Positions 44,542 to 53,588 of a stretch of DNA of 64,000 nt are shown here, one piece after another (the stretch's first letter is position 1; each line of letters begins with the position of its first letter). Origin of the DNA: Pedobacter jeongneungensis (GTDB taxonomy: Bacteria; Bacteroidota; Bacteroidia; Sphingobacteriales; Sphingobacteriaceae); contig NZ_AYMG01000038.1 in assembly GCF_000633455.1 (NCBI RefSeq), positions 211,205-275,204 of the forward strand. Reading direction: 5' to 3'. The notes below the pieces were generated by a model. The model ran no database searches. It was not told the DNA's origin and saw nothing but the letters and a program-made list of their open reading frames with translations. Position numbers and translations under genes: made by a program.

Positions 44542-45582
44542 ACCAAAAAGAAGTATGCGGAAGTATTATTTCATATTGCATTCTGGATAATTTTCATTGT
44601 GGGAGAGGTTATTGTTGCCACTTCCATCGTTGATGGAAACCGGCCGATTCTGCATTATGTGCTATATTACTTCCTCAATATTTCTTTGGTATATTTTCAC
44701 ATCTGGTGGTTACTATACTATGTTGGTACTCGCAAAACCGGTATTAAATTGAAATACATAGTATTTGTTTTATTAGAATTATTCATATACTTTTTCCTCG
44801 CTGCTTTAATATCAAAAATTTTGGGGCACGCTCCTGATAAGCACTTCGTAAAAGTATGTCTGCACTATAAGTTCTTGATTCCAACTTTATGGAGGGGCAT
44901 CTATTTTTTACTGCTAGCGACTGCCTACTATTTGTTAAAAAGGAATCTTCTACAGCAAGAAATTGAGCTAAAATCTGAACTGGAGATTGAAAAGCTAAAA
45001 AGTAAATTGTTGGTTTCCGAAAAAGAGTTTCTGCGAGCGCAAATCAATCCCCATCTTTTATTCAATACATTAACATTTATACGTAGCGCAGCAAGGCATA
45101 ATCCAGAGCATGCCAGGGAAGCAATATCATGCCTTGCAGATATCATGAGATATGCGCTTCAGGAGAGCAAAGATGGTTTCGTGAACTTAGAAAGTGAGAT
45201 TGAGCAGATTAATAATATGATCCAACTGAACCGTCTGCGTTTTGAAAACCACTTAAATCTAGAGTACGCAACCAATATTGAGGATGGGAACATCAAAATC
45301 ATACCGATTATACTCCTAACCCTGGTGGAAAATATTTTCAAACATGGAAACGTACTGGCTCCGAACTGTCCGGCAAAAATTACGATTTCCAGTGATGCAA
45401 GTACCATCATATTTGAATCCTGCAATCTTTCAGACTTCACACCCCCTGACGATACAGACAAATTAGGATTAGTTAATATCAGAGAAAGGCTAAATGCGTC
45501 TTATCCAAACAGATTTACATTCACACATTCATTACATCATAATCTATTTTTAGTTAATCTCAGGATTAATATCTTAGTCTAA
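44518..45582 (+). CDS. LytS-type sensor histidine kinase (His_kinase PF06580)
   Basis: 354 residues: four membrane helices in the first 150 (LFHIAFWIIFIVGEVIVATS; LYYFLNISLVYFHIWWLLYY; YIVFVLLELFIYFFLAALIS; LWRGIYFLLLATAYYLLKRN), a coiled coil (about 145-175), the phospho-acceptor His in RAQINPHLLFNTLTFIRSAA, and an ATPase domain with the N box (LLTLVENIFKHGN) and a GLVNIRERL G box. It senses an unknown signal at or in the membrane and phosphorylates the LytTR regulator. The start could lie later, given the repeat pair at its 5' end. Confidence 0.9.
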   Translation: MYHLLYNRTKKKYAEVLFHIAFWIIFIVGEVIVATSIVDGNRPILHYVLYYFLNISLVYFHIWWLLYYVGTRKTGIKLKYIVFVLLELFIYFFLAALISKILGHAPDKHFVKVCLHYKFLIPTLWRGIYFLLLATAYYLLKRNLLQQEIELKSELEIEKLKSKLLVSEKEFLRAQINPHLLFNTLTFIRSAARHNPEHAREAISCLADIMRYALQESKDGFVNLESEIEQINNMIQLNRLRFENHLNLEYATNIEDGNIKIIPIILLTLVENIFKHGNVLAPNCPAKITISSDASTIIFESCNLSDFTPPDDTDKLGLVNIRERLNASYPNRFTFTHSLHHNLFLVNLRINILV

Positions 45583-45602
45583 TCCAAAAACCACATTAAT
45601 TT

Positions 45603-46310
45603 ATGACGCTCGAAACAAGAACTTTAGTAACCAGTATGATTAATGGCTATTTCATTGACCCAGATGGCGCAAAAGAATCAACAGTTATACAAGCGCTCAG
45701 GACCGCTGACAACCAAGAAGATTTTATAGAAATATGCAAAGGGATTGAACGTCAGGGAAGTTGGTACGCTATACCAACCCTAATGGCTTTATTCAAAGTT
45801 AACGAATCAGGTCCATTTAAGGTAGCAATAAGTAACGCACTCGAAGGGATTCGTTCTAGGCTGATCTGGGATAAAGCTTTTGTGGAGAGACTTTTTGATT
45901 TTGACTTTTGGAAGATTAGCTGGCGAGCAGGTCATGAACGCTTACTGAGCTTTATCACTATCATTTTAAATATTTCCAATAATGCAGAAAATGAATCTTT
46001 GGCCAATAATATTCTAATTCAATGTGAAGTGGATATAAGCCCATATACAACATTTGGCGAAATGAAAGTAGCCTTCCCAAACTGGAACTTCGAAAAAGAT
46101 CTAAAAGAGGTAATCGATACTGCTTTTCAGGAAACTTCTTTTTCAGAATTGGTCAGGGAAATGAGGCTACCCGAATCTTTGGAAACACAATTCAAAAATA
46201 CCGTGGTAGGAATGAAATGTGATTATTTGATCACGTTATTAAAACTTGGCGCACAGCACAAGGACATCCATATTGCTATGTCGATGGCGCAGTGTTTAAA
46301 TTATAAATAG
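45603..46310 (+). CDS. Hypothetical helical protein (235 aa)
   Basis: 235 residues, helical by composition, no signal peptide or membrane segment. The pattern of repeated pairs (EICKGIERQGSWYAIPTLMA; FKVAISNALEGIRSRLIWDK) is like HEAT-type repeats, but too weak to claim. It follows the kinase gene by 20 bp in the same direction, so it may share its transcript. Its stop abuts the convergent HEPN gene by one base. Function unknown. Confidence 0.65.
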   Translation: MTLETRTLVTSMINGYFIDPDGAKESTVIQALRTADNQEDFIEICKGIERQGSWYAIPTLMALFKVNESGPFKVAISNALEGIRSRLIWDKAFVERLFDFDFWKISWRAGHERLLSFITIILNISNNAENESLANNILIQCEVDISPYTTFGEMKVAFPNWNFEKDLKEVIDTAFQETSFSELVREMRLPESLETQFKNTVVGMKCDYLITLLKLGAQHKDIHIAMSMAQCLNYK

Positions 46311-46311
46311 T

Positions 46312-46840
46312 TTAAGATTTAGCGGGCCTCTTGTTTCTAAGGGCATAGATATCACCTTGTGCCTTTGCGATCCGAACAATTATCTTTTCAATGTCTTCAA
46401 TGCTAAACCAAATCATCTTACCACAATCCCTGTTTTCATCTAAACCGATTGCAGAACCATATTCAAATTTATTGGTTGCCTGTATCGTTGGGTAATGGGC
46501 AAACTGATTTCTTATGGTATTCAATTCTGTAAGTTCATCAATCAATCTTTTGTAAGGGTGCCTTTTGGTTTTAGTTTGAACAAAACCTTCCTGAATACCT
46601 CTCTCCAATAACAACGTTCTGATGGAAGTTTTTTTTTTGTTCAAAACTCATTCTATCAAAGATTACCGATTTCATTTTTCGCTGCACTTTTTTATCTAGC
46701 GAAAATTCTGATGCTAACAACCATTCAAGCGCTTTTTCAAAGAAAGCAAAATGTGCTAATACCTTGCCACGATGAAGGTATGTGTTAGCTAACCAATCAG
46801 GATCATAAAACGATGGATCAAAATCATCTAAGCTGGCCAT
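46312..46840 (-). pseudogene. HEPN-like protein gene with a frameshift in an A10 tract
   Basis: From the ATG at 46840 the frame gives MASLDDFDPSFYDPDWLANT to RMSFEQKK, then meets ten A (T run at 46629-46638 on plus). Reading nine A instead would continue into TSIRTLLLERGIQEGFVQTK to the stop at 46312, a protein of about 174 residues. It carries IRNQFAHYP, the R-x4-H motif of HEPN ribonucleases, and an AHFAFFEKALEWLL helix. As read, the first frame ends after 89 residues without the motif. It may be switched by slippage at the run or simply be broken. Confidence 0.65.
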
Positions 46841-47126
46841 ATTAACGAATATCTTTCTTAACCCAGTTTGAGGGTGTGGTGTAGTAGTATCAAATCTTTA
46901 TTATATAATCAAATACTTTCCTTATCAGTTCGAAGGTATTAATTAAATATTTCAATTGCAGGCTATATTTTGACGTTAACTGACGCCGCATGGTTTTCAA
47001 ACGGATAAGCCTACCTATTGGTAAATTCCTTGATGAACCTTTTGCTTCGAGTTATACATCAACGCTGGTTTGTCTGGAAATTGCTTGGGTGAGCATTTAA
47101 CTGATTAAATTTCGGGTAATCCATTG

Positions 47127-47447
47127 CTATAAGTTTTGAGCTTGTATATACCTTTCCAAATCATCAACGGATTTGAACTGACCAACCCTGATATCGCCAA
47201 AGATCATCATGACAGTGAAATCGTCAAACTGATTTAAATATCCTGCGTAATCTTGGTTATTCAAAACTGACTCTATTATTGGTTTTACATGATCATAAAT
47301 CGGCCTAGGGGCTATTAGCAACCTGGTAAGCTTGTTGCCTGTAGCGCTTTCTGCATTACCTAGCAGGTAGTTATTTTCAACAATTGCCTGATGTGCTTCT
47401 TGTATGGTCACAAACGTAAATTTAAAATTAAAGCTGTAGTTATACAT
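47127..47447 (-). CDS. Hypothetical protein (106 aa)
   Basis: 106 residues, mixed alpha/beta, start MYNYSFNFKFTFVTIQEAHQ. The middle (RLLIAPRPIYDHVKPIIESV) and the end (FKSVDDLERYIQAQN) are regular. No signal peptide, no recognised domain, no near neighbour in the same direction. The composition is protein-like, which supports it as a gene. Confidence 0.55.
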   Translation of the reverse strand: MYNYSFNFKFTFVTIQEAHQAIVENNYLLGNAESATGNKLTRLLIAPRPIYDHVKPIIESVLNNQDYAGYLNQFDDFTVMMIFGDIRVGQFKSVDDLERYIQAQNL

Positions 47448-47953
47448 CTAAATCTTTTCAACATTTTTTCATGCCAGAGAAAATTATATCGGGTAAAAGA
47501 ATAGTATTAAGAATTTTCAAACCGCCGCGTAAATTTAACAACATTTAATAAGTTATAAAATTTAGCATATCTCCGATAATTAAATTTATTTTATTTCAGC
47601 TTCACCTAATTGAAGCGCTATTTGGGGGATATCATTGCCGTTAAAAATACTATGTATGCCCTGATTGTTAGACAGGGCGTGTTTCGAAATGAGTGATTAA
47701 CAACAATCTTAATTAAATTATTATAGCCGCAAGAGCTGCTGCAAACAGTGAAAATCAGTTCTTTTATTACCATTGCAGTTGTTGAAATCCTCCATTGATC
47801 CTGGCACATTAAAAGCCCAGCAAGTGATTACATTGACGAATGGCAACTCATCGAAAACATAAAATTTATAAATGGTCTAGTGCGGATTGCGCTCGTATTT
47901 CTTTTTTTGTTTAAAAAATTTCAAAAATGTAAATTTGAAAAAACGCTTTAGAC
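47448..47953. other. Intergenic region, about 0.5 kb, no gene seen
   Basis: AT-rich. Contains one short hairpin (GCCCTG/CAGGGC near 47658-47676) and no supported frame on either strand. It would hold the promoters of the divergent genes at 47127-47447 and 47954-48373. Confidence 0.4.
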
Positions 47954-48373
47954 ATGACAGGAATAGAATTAACAGAAAGATTGATCGAAGACTTAAGAAG
48001 ATCAGTACATACAAGAAACACAGTGCCTGATGTGATTACGCAAATCAAAAATATCGGCAATGATCAACCAGCCGACTTCTTAGGCGCTTTGAATACCATT
48101 TCATTTGATGCGCATTTAAGTATTGTATCAAACATTATTAGTTTGGAAGGCGATGTTTTCATTCCATTTGATGGGCATAATATCAATGAATTCGCAGCAG
48201 CTATTTCTGGTAATAAAGCTATTTATGCTGATAAAATACAAAGCATTCTTGACAATGAAGATTTAGTTGGCATTGATTTAAATTTTGGTTCAGTTGAAGA
48301 AGCCAAACCAATCAGTGAAACCTTGATTAAAGAACTGGAAGAGGTACACAATTTTTCAGGCAACAATCTTTAA
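47954..48373 (+). CDS. Hypothetical protein (139 aa)
   Basis: 139 residues, mostly helical, acidic: MTGIELTERLIEDLRRSVHT at the start and ETLIKELEEVHNFSG at the end. No signal peptide or known domain. It stands alone and converges on the mobilisation genes. Function unknown. Confidence 0.6.
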   Translation: MTGIELTERLIEDLRRSVHTRNTVPDVITQIKNIGNDQPADFLGALNTISFDAHLSIVSNIISLEGDVFIPFDGHNINEFAAAISGNKAIYADKIQSILDNEDLVGIDLNFGSVEEAKPISETLIKELEEVHNFSGNNL

Positions 48374-48680
48374 AATTTTGCTAACTCATCACAGATGGTT
48401 TTCAAATGAGTTTGAAAGCCATTTTAACCCTCGATCAAATCAATCGATAAAAATGACTGGCAAACAAATTTTTCTCTTTAGCGACTGAGAATCAAATGAT
48501 GCTCTAAATTCAAGAGATAACGGGACTTGACGGTTTTGCTGATCACAGGTTAGCGCATAAGTCTCTGAGTTTTTTATTTTAGTCACCTGATTTTAGCCAA
48601 GCATGGATCTTGGGGTCAACATCATTCGCCTGCAAACCGTATCTTAATTTCAAGGCGTTGATTATAATTGCCACTATTAA
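48374..48680. other. Intergenic region with a possible mini-ORF after the coupling protein gene
   Basis: On the minus strand, right after the coupling-protein stop, the same frame stays open to 48579. From a GTG at 48674 it would give 31 residues (VAIIINALKLRYGLQANDVD, then PKIHAWLKSGD). The end looks protein-like. It may be a small gene or a C-terminal tail cut off by the TGA. Support is weak. Confidence 0.25.
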
Positions 48681-50738
48681 TCAAAGTGACAATGTGTCTT
48701 TTGGATTTCCTTTTTTTTTAGCCAGCCTTTTCTTCTGTTTTACCGAACTGGTCGCTAGCAAACTCCCTTTACCATTCCCATCGTTTTCCTCATCACTTCC
48801 AATAACTGCGCACTGGGATCGAAGCAAATCTGCAACCTGAGATTTAATGGATTCGTAGTTTTCCTTTATTTCTTCTGAGGATACAGCTTTCACAATCGGT
48901 ATTGATTGGTATCGTTTCTCCTCTCTTGCTATCGCATCATGATCATTATGAATCTCACAATGAAACATCTTGAGTGCTATTTTCTCTTCCGGATTATCCG
49001 CTACCATGCCGACAAATTCACCAGAGGACAGGGATGCTATCTTGGATGCTGGAATGGCATAGTCCAGTTGCCTGGATTGGGAGATGGAGATATCACTGCT
49101 GTTAATACTTTTAGATTGTCTGTCCTGCATAATTTTCCCAAAAGTCTCGCTCAGTGTTTTCGCTGTACTTCCCGTTACTTGCCCTGCAATGATATTCCCT
49201 ACGATTCCGGTAATGACATCGGATTGTTCCGCGCCATAATCCTTTTTTAACTGGCTAAAGTCCTGCACGGCTAAAGCTGTGGCCACCTTATTACTTCGGG
49301 CAGTAGCAATCAGGCTATCGATATTATTAAAAAATATTGTTGGGAATTCATCGAAAATCAGCGCACTTTTCAATTTGCCTTTTTGGTTAACCAGTTTAAT
49401 CATCCTGGATATATATAGGGAAAGGACAGCACCATAGACCTGCAGTTTTTGTGGGTTATTGCCTACACAGATAATCTTTGGTTCCTCGGGGTTATTTACA
49501 TCCAGAGAGAAATCATTTCCGCTTAAAACATAATAAAGTTGCGGTGAGGACAGCCTCGCCAGTCCAATCTTGGCCGATGCAATCTGTCCCTCTAGCTGTG
49601 CCATAGCTTCATTTTTCCAGGCGCTGATAAACGGGTTAATTAATACTTTAATCTCCTCTTCCTGCTGCAGTACGGTAAACAGCTGTTCATAGTCTGCCTG
49701 CATCAGTTCAATTACATGTGGAAGGGTACAGTATTTACCATCCTTATATCTTTTCAGGTACCATATTATGGCGGTCAGGAAATTAATCGGGCTTTCTACA
49801 AAGAAATCGCCCTGCTTTTTTATCCAGTCGCGATTCAGGCCCATCATTATAGTTCTGCTCGCTTCTGTAGCATCTGTAATGTCGGTCATTGCCGCAGGGT
49901 CAAGGGGGTTGCAACGATGGGTACGGTTAAGGTCATCAAAATTAATCACATAAAACTTTGGCTTAATTTTGTACCGTCCAATATACTTGCGCAGGCAGTT
50001 GTATGCAATTACCGAGAGGTCGTCATACTTAAAGTCATAAATAAACATGCTGAACCCCTTCCCCATCAGCTGGTCAATCAGGTGACGGATAACAAAGTAT
50101 GATTTTCCGGCTCCCGGTGTACCTGCGACCAGCAATCCCCTGAAGAGGTTGATGAGATTAATCCAGCTATCTCTTATCTCTCCTTTATAATTATATTTAG
50201 CAGGCAGGTTCACAGAATATTCGTTTTCAAGGAGCCTTTCCTCCTGTGGAAAGGTTTCATTTTCCGAATTAAATATATCCTTAGCTAAACTTTGCTTGAT
50301 TCTTCTAGAAATCCAGGTACCTGCAGCCAAAATCAATAGAAAGCCGATGGTGGTTACCAGACAATAGAGCCAAATTAATAAGGTATCTGCCCCATGAAAA
50401 TAAAAGAAAAAAATAGCGCAGGAATATAAACATAGCCCCGCTACCATATAGAGATAGATTTTCTTTAATGAAATGTCTTCATCCTTCTTTCCCTTTACAC
50501 CCAGGAGCGAAATAGCCAGAAACAAAAGCGCAGCAAACTTTGCGAACCACCAACCCTCAAAAATTGCAAGCTTATCCAATTGGCCGACTATGCGATCTGT
50601 AATTTCCGAATGCAGATTCCACCTTTCAAACATCCTGAAAAATCGGATGTAAAAATGCATGGCGAGTAAAGAAACGCTAATCATCCTGCTTAAGTCGAGT
50701 ATCTTCCTTAACCCTTGAGTATCTTCACCTGTATTCAT
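48681..50738 (-). CDS. Type IV coupling protein of mobilisation (VirD4-like)
   Basis: 685 residues from MNTGEDTQGLRKILDL at 50738, the usual start of this family and 4 bp after the relaxase stop; a longer frame into the relaxase gene was rejected. Membrane helices lie in the first 180 residues, Walker A GTPGAGKSYFVIRH near 208, Walker B LIFDEFPTIFF near 463. It is a hexameric ATPase that hands the relaxase-DNA complex to the channel. The gene is 23 kb from the tra cluster but belongs to the same transfer pathway. Confidence 0.93.
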   Translation of the reverse strand: MNTGEDTQGLRKILDLSRMISVSLLAMHFYIRFFRMFERWNLHSEITDRIVGQLDKLAIFEGWWFAKFAALLFLAISLLGVKGKKDEDISLKKIYLYMVAGLCLYSCAIFFFYFHGADTLLIWLYCLVTTIGFLLILAAGTWISRRIKQSLAKDIFNSENETFPQEERLLENEYSVNLPAKYNYKGEIRDSWINLINLFRGLLVAGTPGAGKSYFVIRHLIDQLMGKGFSMFIYDFKYDDLSVIAYNCLRKYIGRYKIKPKFYVINFDDLNRTHRCNPLDPAAMTDITDATEASRTIMMGLNRDWIKKQGDFFVESPINFLTAIIWYLKRYKDGKYCTLPHVIELMQADYEQLFTVLQQEEEIKVLINPFISAWKNEAMAQLEGQIASAKIGLARLSSPQLYYVLSGNDFSLDVNNPEEPKIICVGNNPQKLQVYGAVLSLYISRMIKLVNQKGKLKSALIFDEFPTIFFNNIDSLIATARSNKVATALAVQDFSQLKKDYGAEQSDVITGIVGNIIAGQVTGSTAKTLSETFGKIMQDRQSKSINSSDISISQSRQLDYAIPASKIASLSSGEFVGMVADNPEEKIALKMFHCEIHNDHDAIAREEKRYQSIPIVKAVSSEEIKENYESIKSQVADLLRSQCAVIGSDEENDGNGKGSLLATSSVKQKKRLAKKKGNPKDTLSL

Positions 50739-50742
50739 AGCC

Positions 50743-52020
50743 TTAAATATTATTTGATAAATCCCTGTTTTTCGAATGCCTTTTTCTCTTCTTTTTTTTT
50801 CTGGCATGCATCAATGGAGCGTCTGGAAGCGGGTATGGCTGTTCAAATAAAAAATGCAGAAGCCCTTCTCCGAATGATTTTGGATGATCATTTCTCAGTG
50901 CCAAGGAATCAGGAAATTTATCGGCCCTGACTTTAGTATCCTGGATGGTAGAATCCACTAACCTGGTGTCCGCAGTGTTAAGTTTTTCCAAAACTGCTTT
51001 GGCACTGAACTCTTTACCCAAATCACTTCCATTAAATACGCAACGGGTATTGTGATCAACATAGGTCAGTCCGTATATCCTGCCCTCACTATTCTGCCGA
51101 TAAATAAGTGAAATTCCTTTTTCCTTCAACCTGTCAAACAACTGTTGTAAGGTCAATCCATTTTCGTCTGTAAGTTGCTCAAGGATAACTCCTTTCAGCG
51201 ATTCGGCATGCATTTTCCTTCTTTCGAGGTTTAATTTAAACTTACCTTCAACTTTGGTCAATATCGGATTCCCAGCAAAAGAACTGGCTTTAAAAGGAAT
51301 TCCAATACGGATGCCATTACCATCCAAAACCGAATAGACAAGTCCTTTCTTTGCAAACATCACCGAATCTTCAGGTCCCCGGTCAGCAACAACATTGAAG
51401 CTTTTTAGGACTGCATTGTATTCTGAAAACGAGGTGAACTTATAACTCCTCAAAACTGCCGTCACAACATTATAAATTGATCTCTTGGTTTGTTTCTCCC
51501 CGTAAATAACCATATCAATATTGACAGGGACAATGTGCTGCTCTTTACTATGGCCGTCTGCCTTAATTAGTTTATATCGAACTTCAATATCCTTTCGGAC
51601 TTTTTCTGAAAGTACCTTTCCAATATTGTGAAGATCAATCCTAGTCGAATCCGCTTTGATATTAGTGGTTACAATATGCATGTGCGGGTGATTTGCATCC
51701 TGATGTTCATACACCAAGAAAGGCTGCTCGCCAAATCCAATACCGGTCATATAGTCCACAGCAATCATTTGCAATTTTTCCGTTGAAAGGATTTCCGACG
51801 GGTCAAAGTTGAGCATAATGTGTACTGCGTTAGTTTTCACCCTGCTGTTCAGCTTAGTCAAATGTTCAAACCTCGCGACCTTATGCAGAAGCAAGAGTTG
51901 CCCAATGTCCAGCCCAAATCTATTGGCAAGGATTGGTATTGCAGTTCCCAAAGCAACCTTGGATTCGTTATAATTAATTAACCCCCGAATACTTTTGCCG
52001 CTTAATATCCTCGCAACCAT
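50743..52020 (-). CDS. Relaxase/mobilisation nuclease (MobB type)
   Basis: 425 residues. The histidine triad is visible in HQDANHPHMHIVTTNI (near 110), with N-terminal MVARILSGKSIRGLINYNES and the likely catalytic region before it. It nicks one strand at oriT and stays attached to the 5' end as transfer begins. The start overlaps mobA by 19 bp, and the coupling-protein gene begins 4 bp after its stop. The C-terminal 60 residues are Lys/Arg-rich. Confidence 0.92.
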   Translation of the reverse strand: MVARILSGKSIRGLINYNESKVALGTAIPILANRFGLDIGQLLLLHKVARFEHLTKLNSRVKTNAVHIMLNFDPSEILSTEKLQMIAVDYMTGIGFGEQPFLVYEHQDANHPHMHIVTTNIKADSTRIDLHNIGKVLSEKVRKDIEVRYKLIKADGHSKEQHIVPVNIDMVIYGEKQTKRSIYNVVTAVLRSYKFTSFSEYNAVLKSFNVVADRGPEDSVMFAKKGLVYSVLDGNGIRIGIPFKASSFAGNPILTKVEGKFKLNLERRKMHAESLKGVILEQLTDENGLTLQQLFDRLKEKGISLIYRQNSEGRIYGLTYVDHNTRCVFNGSDLGKEFSAKAVLEKLNTADTRLVDSTIQDTKVRADKFPDSLALRNDHPKSFGEGLLHFLFEQPYPLPDAPLMHARKKKKRKRHSKNRDLSNNI

Positions 52021-52412
52021 TTCAGCGACATTTGAGTTACCAACTCCAATAATTTATCTACTTTGTGTCCAACATTTTTGTATAGGTCGCTGGTCCGCAT
52101 AAAGTAAAATGACCGCTGCGCCTCATTTTCCGATGTATGGAAATACCGGGTTTGCTGATTGATGTTGATCCCAATTGACCGCAGTTCTTTACGTATAGAT
52201 ACCAACTCTTCCATTGGTGCATTCATCGTTATGTCCCTGGTGAGCATCAGGATTTTTTCTCTTGAAAGGATATTTCTTGCTACCTCCCCAATTGATCGAC
52301 AGTTGCTTTGATGCAGAATTTTTTCCAGGCGCTTGTAAGTATTTTCATTTACCCGAACGATAATTGGGTGGGAAAGCAGCTGCTCTGGATTTTTAGATTT
52401 TTTCCTTGGCAT
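52002..52412 (-). CDS. Mobilisation accessory protein (MobA type)
   Basis: 136 residues from MPRKKSKNPEQLLSHPIIVR at 52412. A ribbon-helix-helix-like N-terminus (VNENTYKRLEKILHQSNCRS, about 21-40) leads to a helical tail (LVSIRKELRSIGININQQTR). Such proteins bind oriT and recruit the relaxase. The 3' end overlaps the relaxase start by 19 bp. By analogy oriT should lie just upstream, in 52413-52700, but I could not define a nic site. Confidence 0.85.
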   Translation of the reverse strand: MPRKKSKNPEQLLSHPIIVRVNENTYKRLEKILHQSNCRSIGEVARNILSREKILMLTRDITMNAPMEELVSIRKELRSIGININQQTRYFHTSENEAQRSFYFMRTSDLYKNVGHKVDKLLELVTQMSLKWLRGY

Positions 52413-52571
52413 AACCTTACATTTAATTTGATTTTTAGCATTTTCGAGTTCCGAGAAAAATGCCCGACCATAAGGGCGCAAGATTTTTTTGTGTATACAA
52501 AAATACATCTTGCAAAACACTCGGGTGGTTAAAGTATTCCTATAGGTAAATCCTCATAAGCACTGTTAACT

Positions 52572-52703
52572 TTATTTTGGTTGCGGCTGGTGTGCCCTCT
52601 TAGCATCATCCTTGTGCAGCGGAATGGAATTGATTTTTCTGCGGATATTCATATGGAGTTGACGATAATATATTTTTGATCCTGGTTTAATTTTAATTTT
52701 CAT
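52572..52703 (-). CDS. Possible small basic protein (43 aa) upstream of mobA
   Basis: An ATG at 52703 opens 43 codons with a strongly basic product (MKIKIKPGSKIYYRQLHMNI, then RRKINSIPLHKDDAKRAHQP). It lies in the region where oriT is expected and reads with mobA. No family is recognised. It could be a DNA-binding helper or a chance frame. Confidence 0.3.
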   Translation of the reverse strand: MKIKIKPGSKIYYRQLHMNIRRKINSIPLHKDDAKRAHQPQPK

Positions 52704-53255
52704 ATCCTATGGTTTGAATGCAAATGTATATACTTCATTTGAGTGCTAATGGTACTTACCAGCATAATACCGTTGTGTTATACGACTGGTTTATTAATTG
52801 AGTTGTAAGTTTACTATGGCGCCGTGGATGAGCCAGTTTACGTATGTGGTTATAGCGCATCCCTAGTAATCCACGTAGCCAGTACAGACACAAAAAAATT
52901 TCCAAAAGAACATAAAAAACCGACAGCAGGTAAAATGAATGTAAGATGCGCTGTTGCTGTTAGGCATGAGTATAAATAAATTTTATTATTATGATTTCCC
53001 CGATACACACCAATCAGACGAAACCAGTTATTGCGAGATATCACAACTACACAAAAGTAATTGGGTGCTAGAGGTTCAAAATCATCTGAGCGCTTTGTAC
53101 ATAAAAATCCCTGGTCAGAAACCTGCACCATCTTCTATCTTCAGGCCTCATGCAGGTTATTTTTTTGAGTCATATTTTTGAGCAAAAAATAGGAATTGAA
53201 AACAGATTATAACTATATTTGCCTTAAATGGGTCATATAATATTAGGCAAGCCTT
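52704..53255. other. Intergenic region between mobilisation genes and the defence island
   Basis: About 0.55 kb. A 71-codon rightward frame (ATG at 52966, MSINKFYYYDFPDTHQSDET at its start) is open but has weak support. A -7-like TATATTTG lies at 53213-53220, 35 bp before the controller gene, with an inverted element GCCTTA/TAGGC (53222-53246) that could be its operator. Confidence 0.4.
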
Positions 53256-53588
53256 ATGCAGGTTAACTTTGGAGATTTTATCAGAATTGAACGGGAGAAA
53301 TTAGGATTCACCCAAACTGAACTTGGCGCGAAAATAGGGATCAATGCCGGTGCGATTAGTAAAATTGAACATGGAAGAAAGTCGATTACGTCCTCAAAGT
53401 TACAGGTGATTGCAGAATTGTTTCAGATCGAACTGTCCAGAATTAAGGAACTGTACTTTGGAGAAAAGATAGCAAATGAAATATTCCTAAACAATTGCCC
53501 AGATACCACTTTAGCATTAGCAGAATTAAAACTGAAATACCTTAAAAGTTTAAATACCACACAATCCCAAATAAATTTTAACCAATGA
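53256..53588 (+). CDS. XRE-family controller protein for the restriction-modification gene
   Basis: 110 residues with a HTH_3 domain (about 8-65: IRIEREKLGFTQTELGAKIG, INAGAISKIEHGRKSITSSK). Its stop overlaps the start of the restriction-modification gene by 4 bp (ATGA). Small HTH genes in this place act as controller (C) proteins that delay restriction until methylation is in place. The short inverted element just upstream may be its operator. Confidence 0.85.
   Translation: MQVNFGDFIRIEREKLGFTQTELGAKIGINAGAISKIEHGRKSITSSKLQVIAELFQIELSRIKELYFGEKIANEIFLNNCPDTTLALAELKLKYLKSLNTTQSQINFNQ

Noticed and set aside
41640..46310. Lanthipeptide biosynthesis cluster around the Ser/Thr-rich peptide
   Set aside because: No LanB, LanC, LanM, radical SAM or exporter gene is present and the peptide has no Cys, so only a candidate precursor or signal is claimed.
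52966..53181. 71-codon rightward frame before the controller gene
   Set aside because: Open, but with no family, no clear promoter and odd composition; left as a spacer note.
53152..53265. Direct repeat ATGCAGGTTA before and at the controller start
   Set aside because: Ten bases only and one copy is coding; likely chance.
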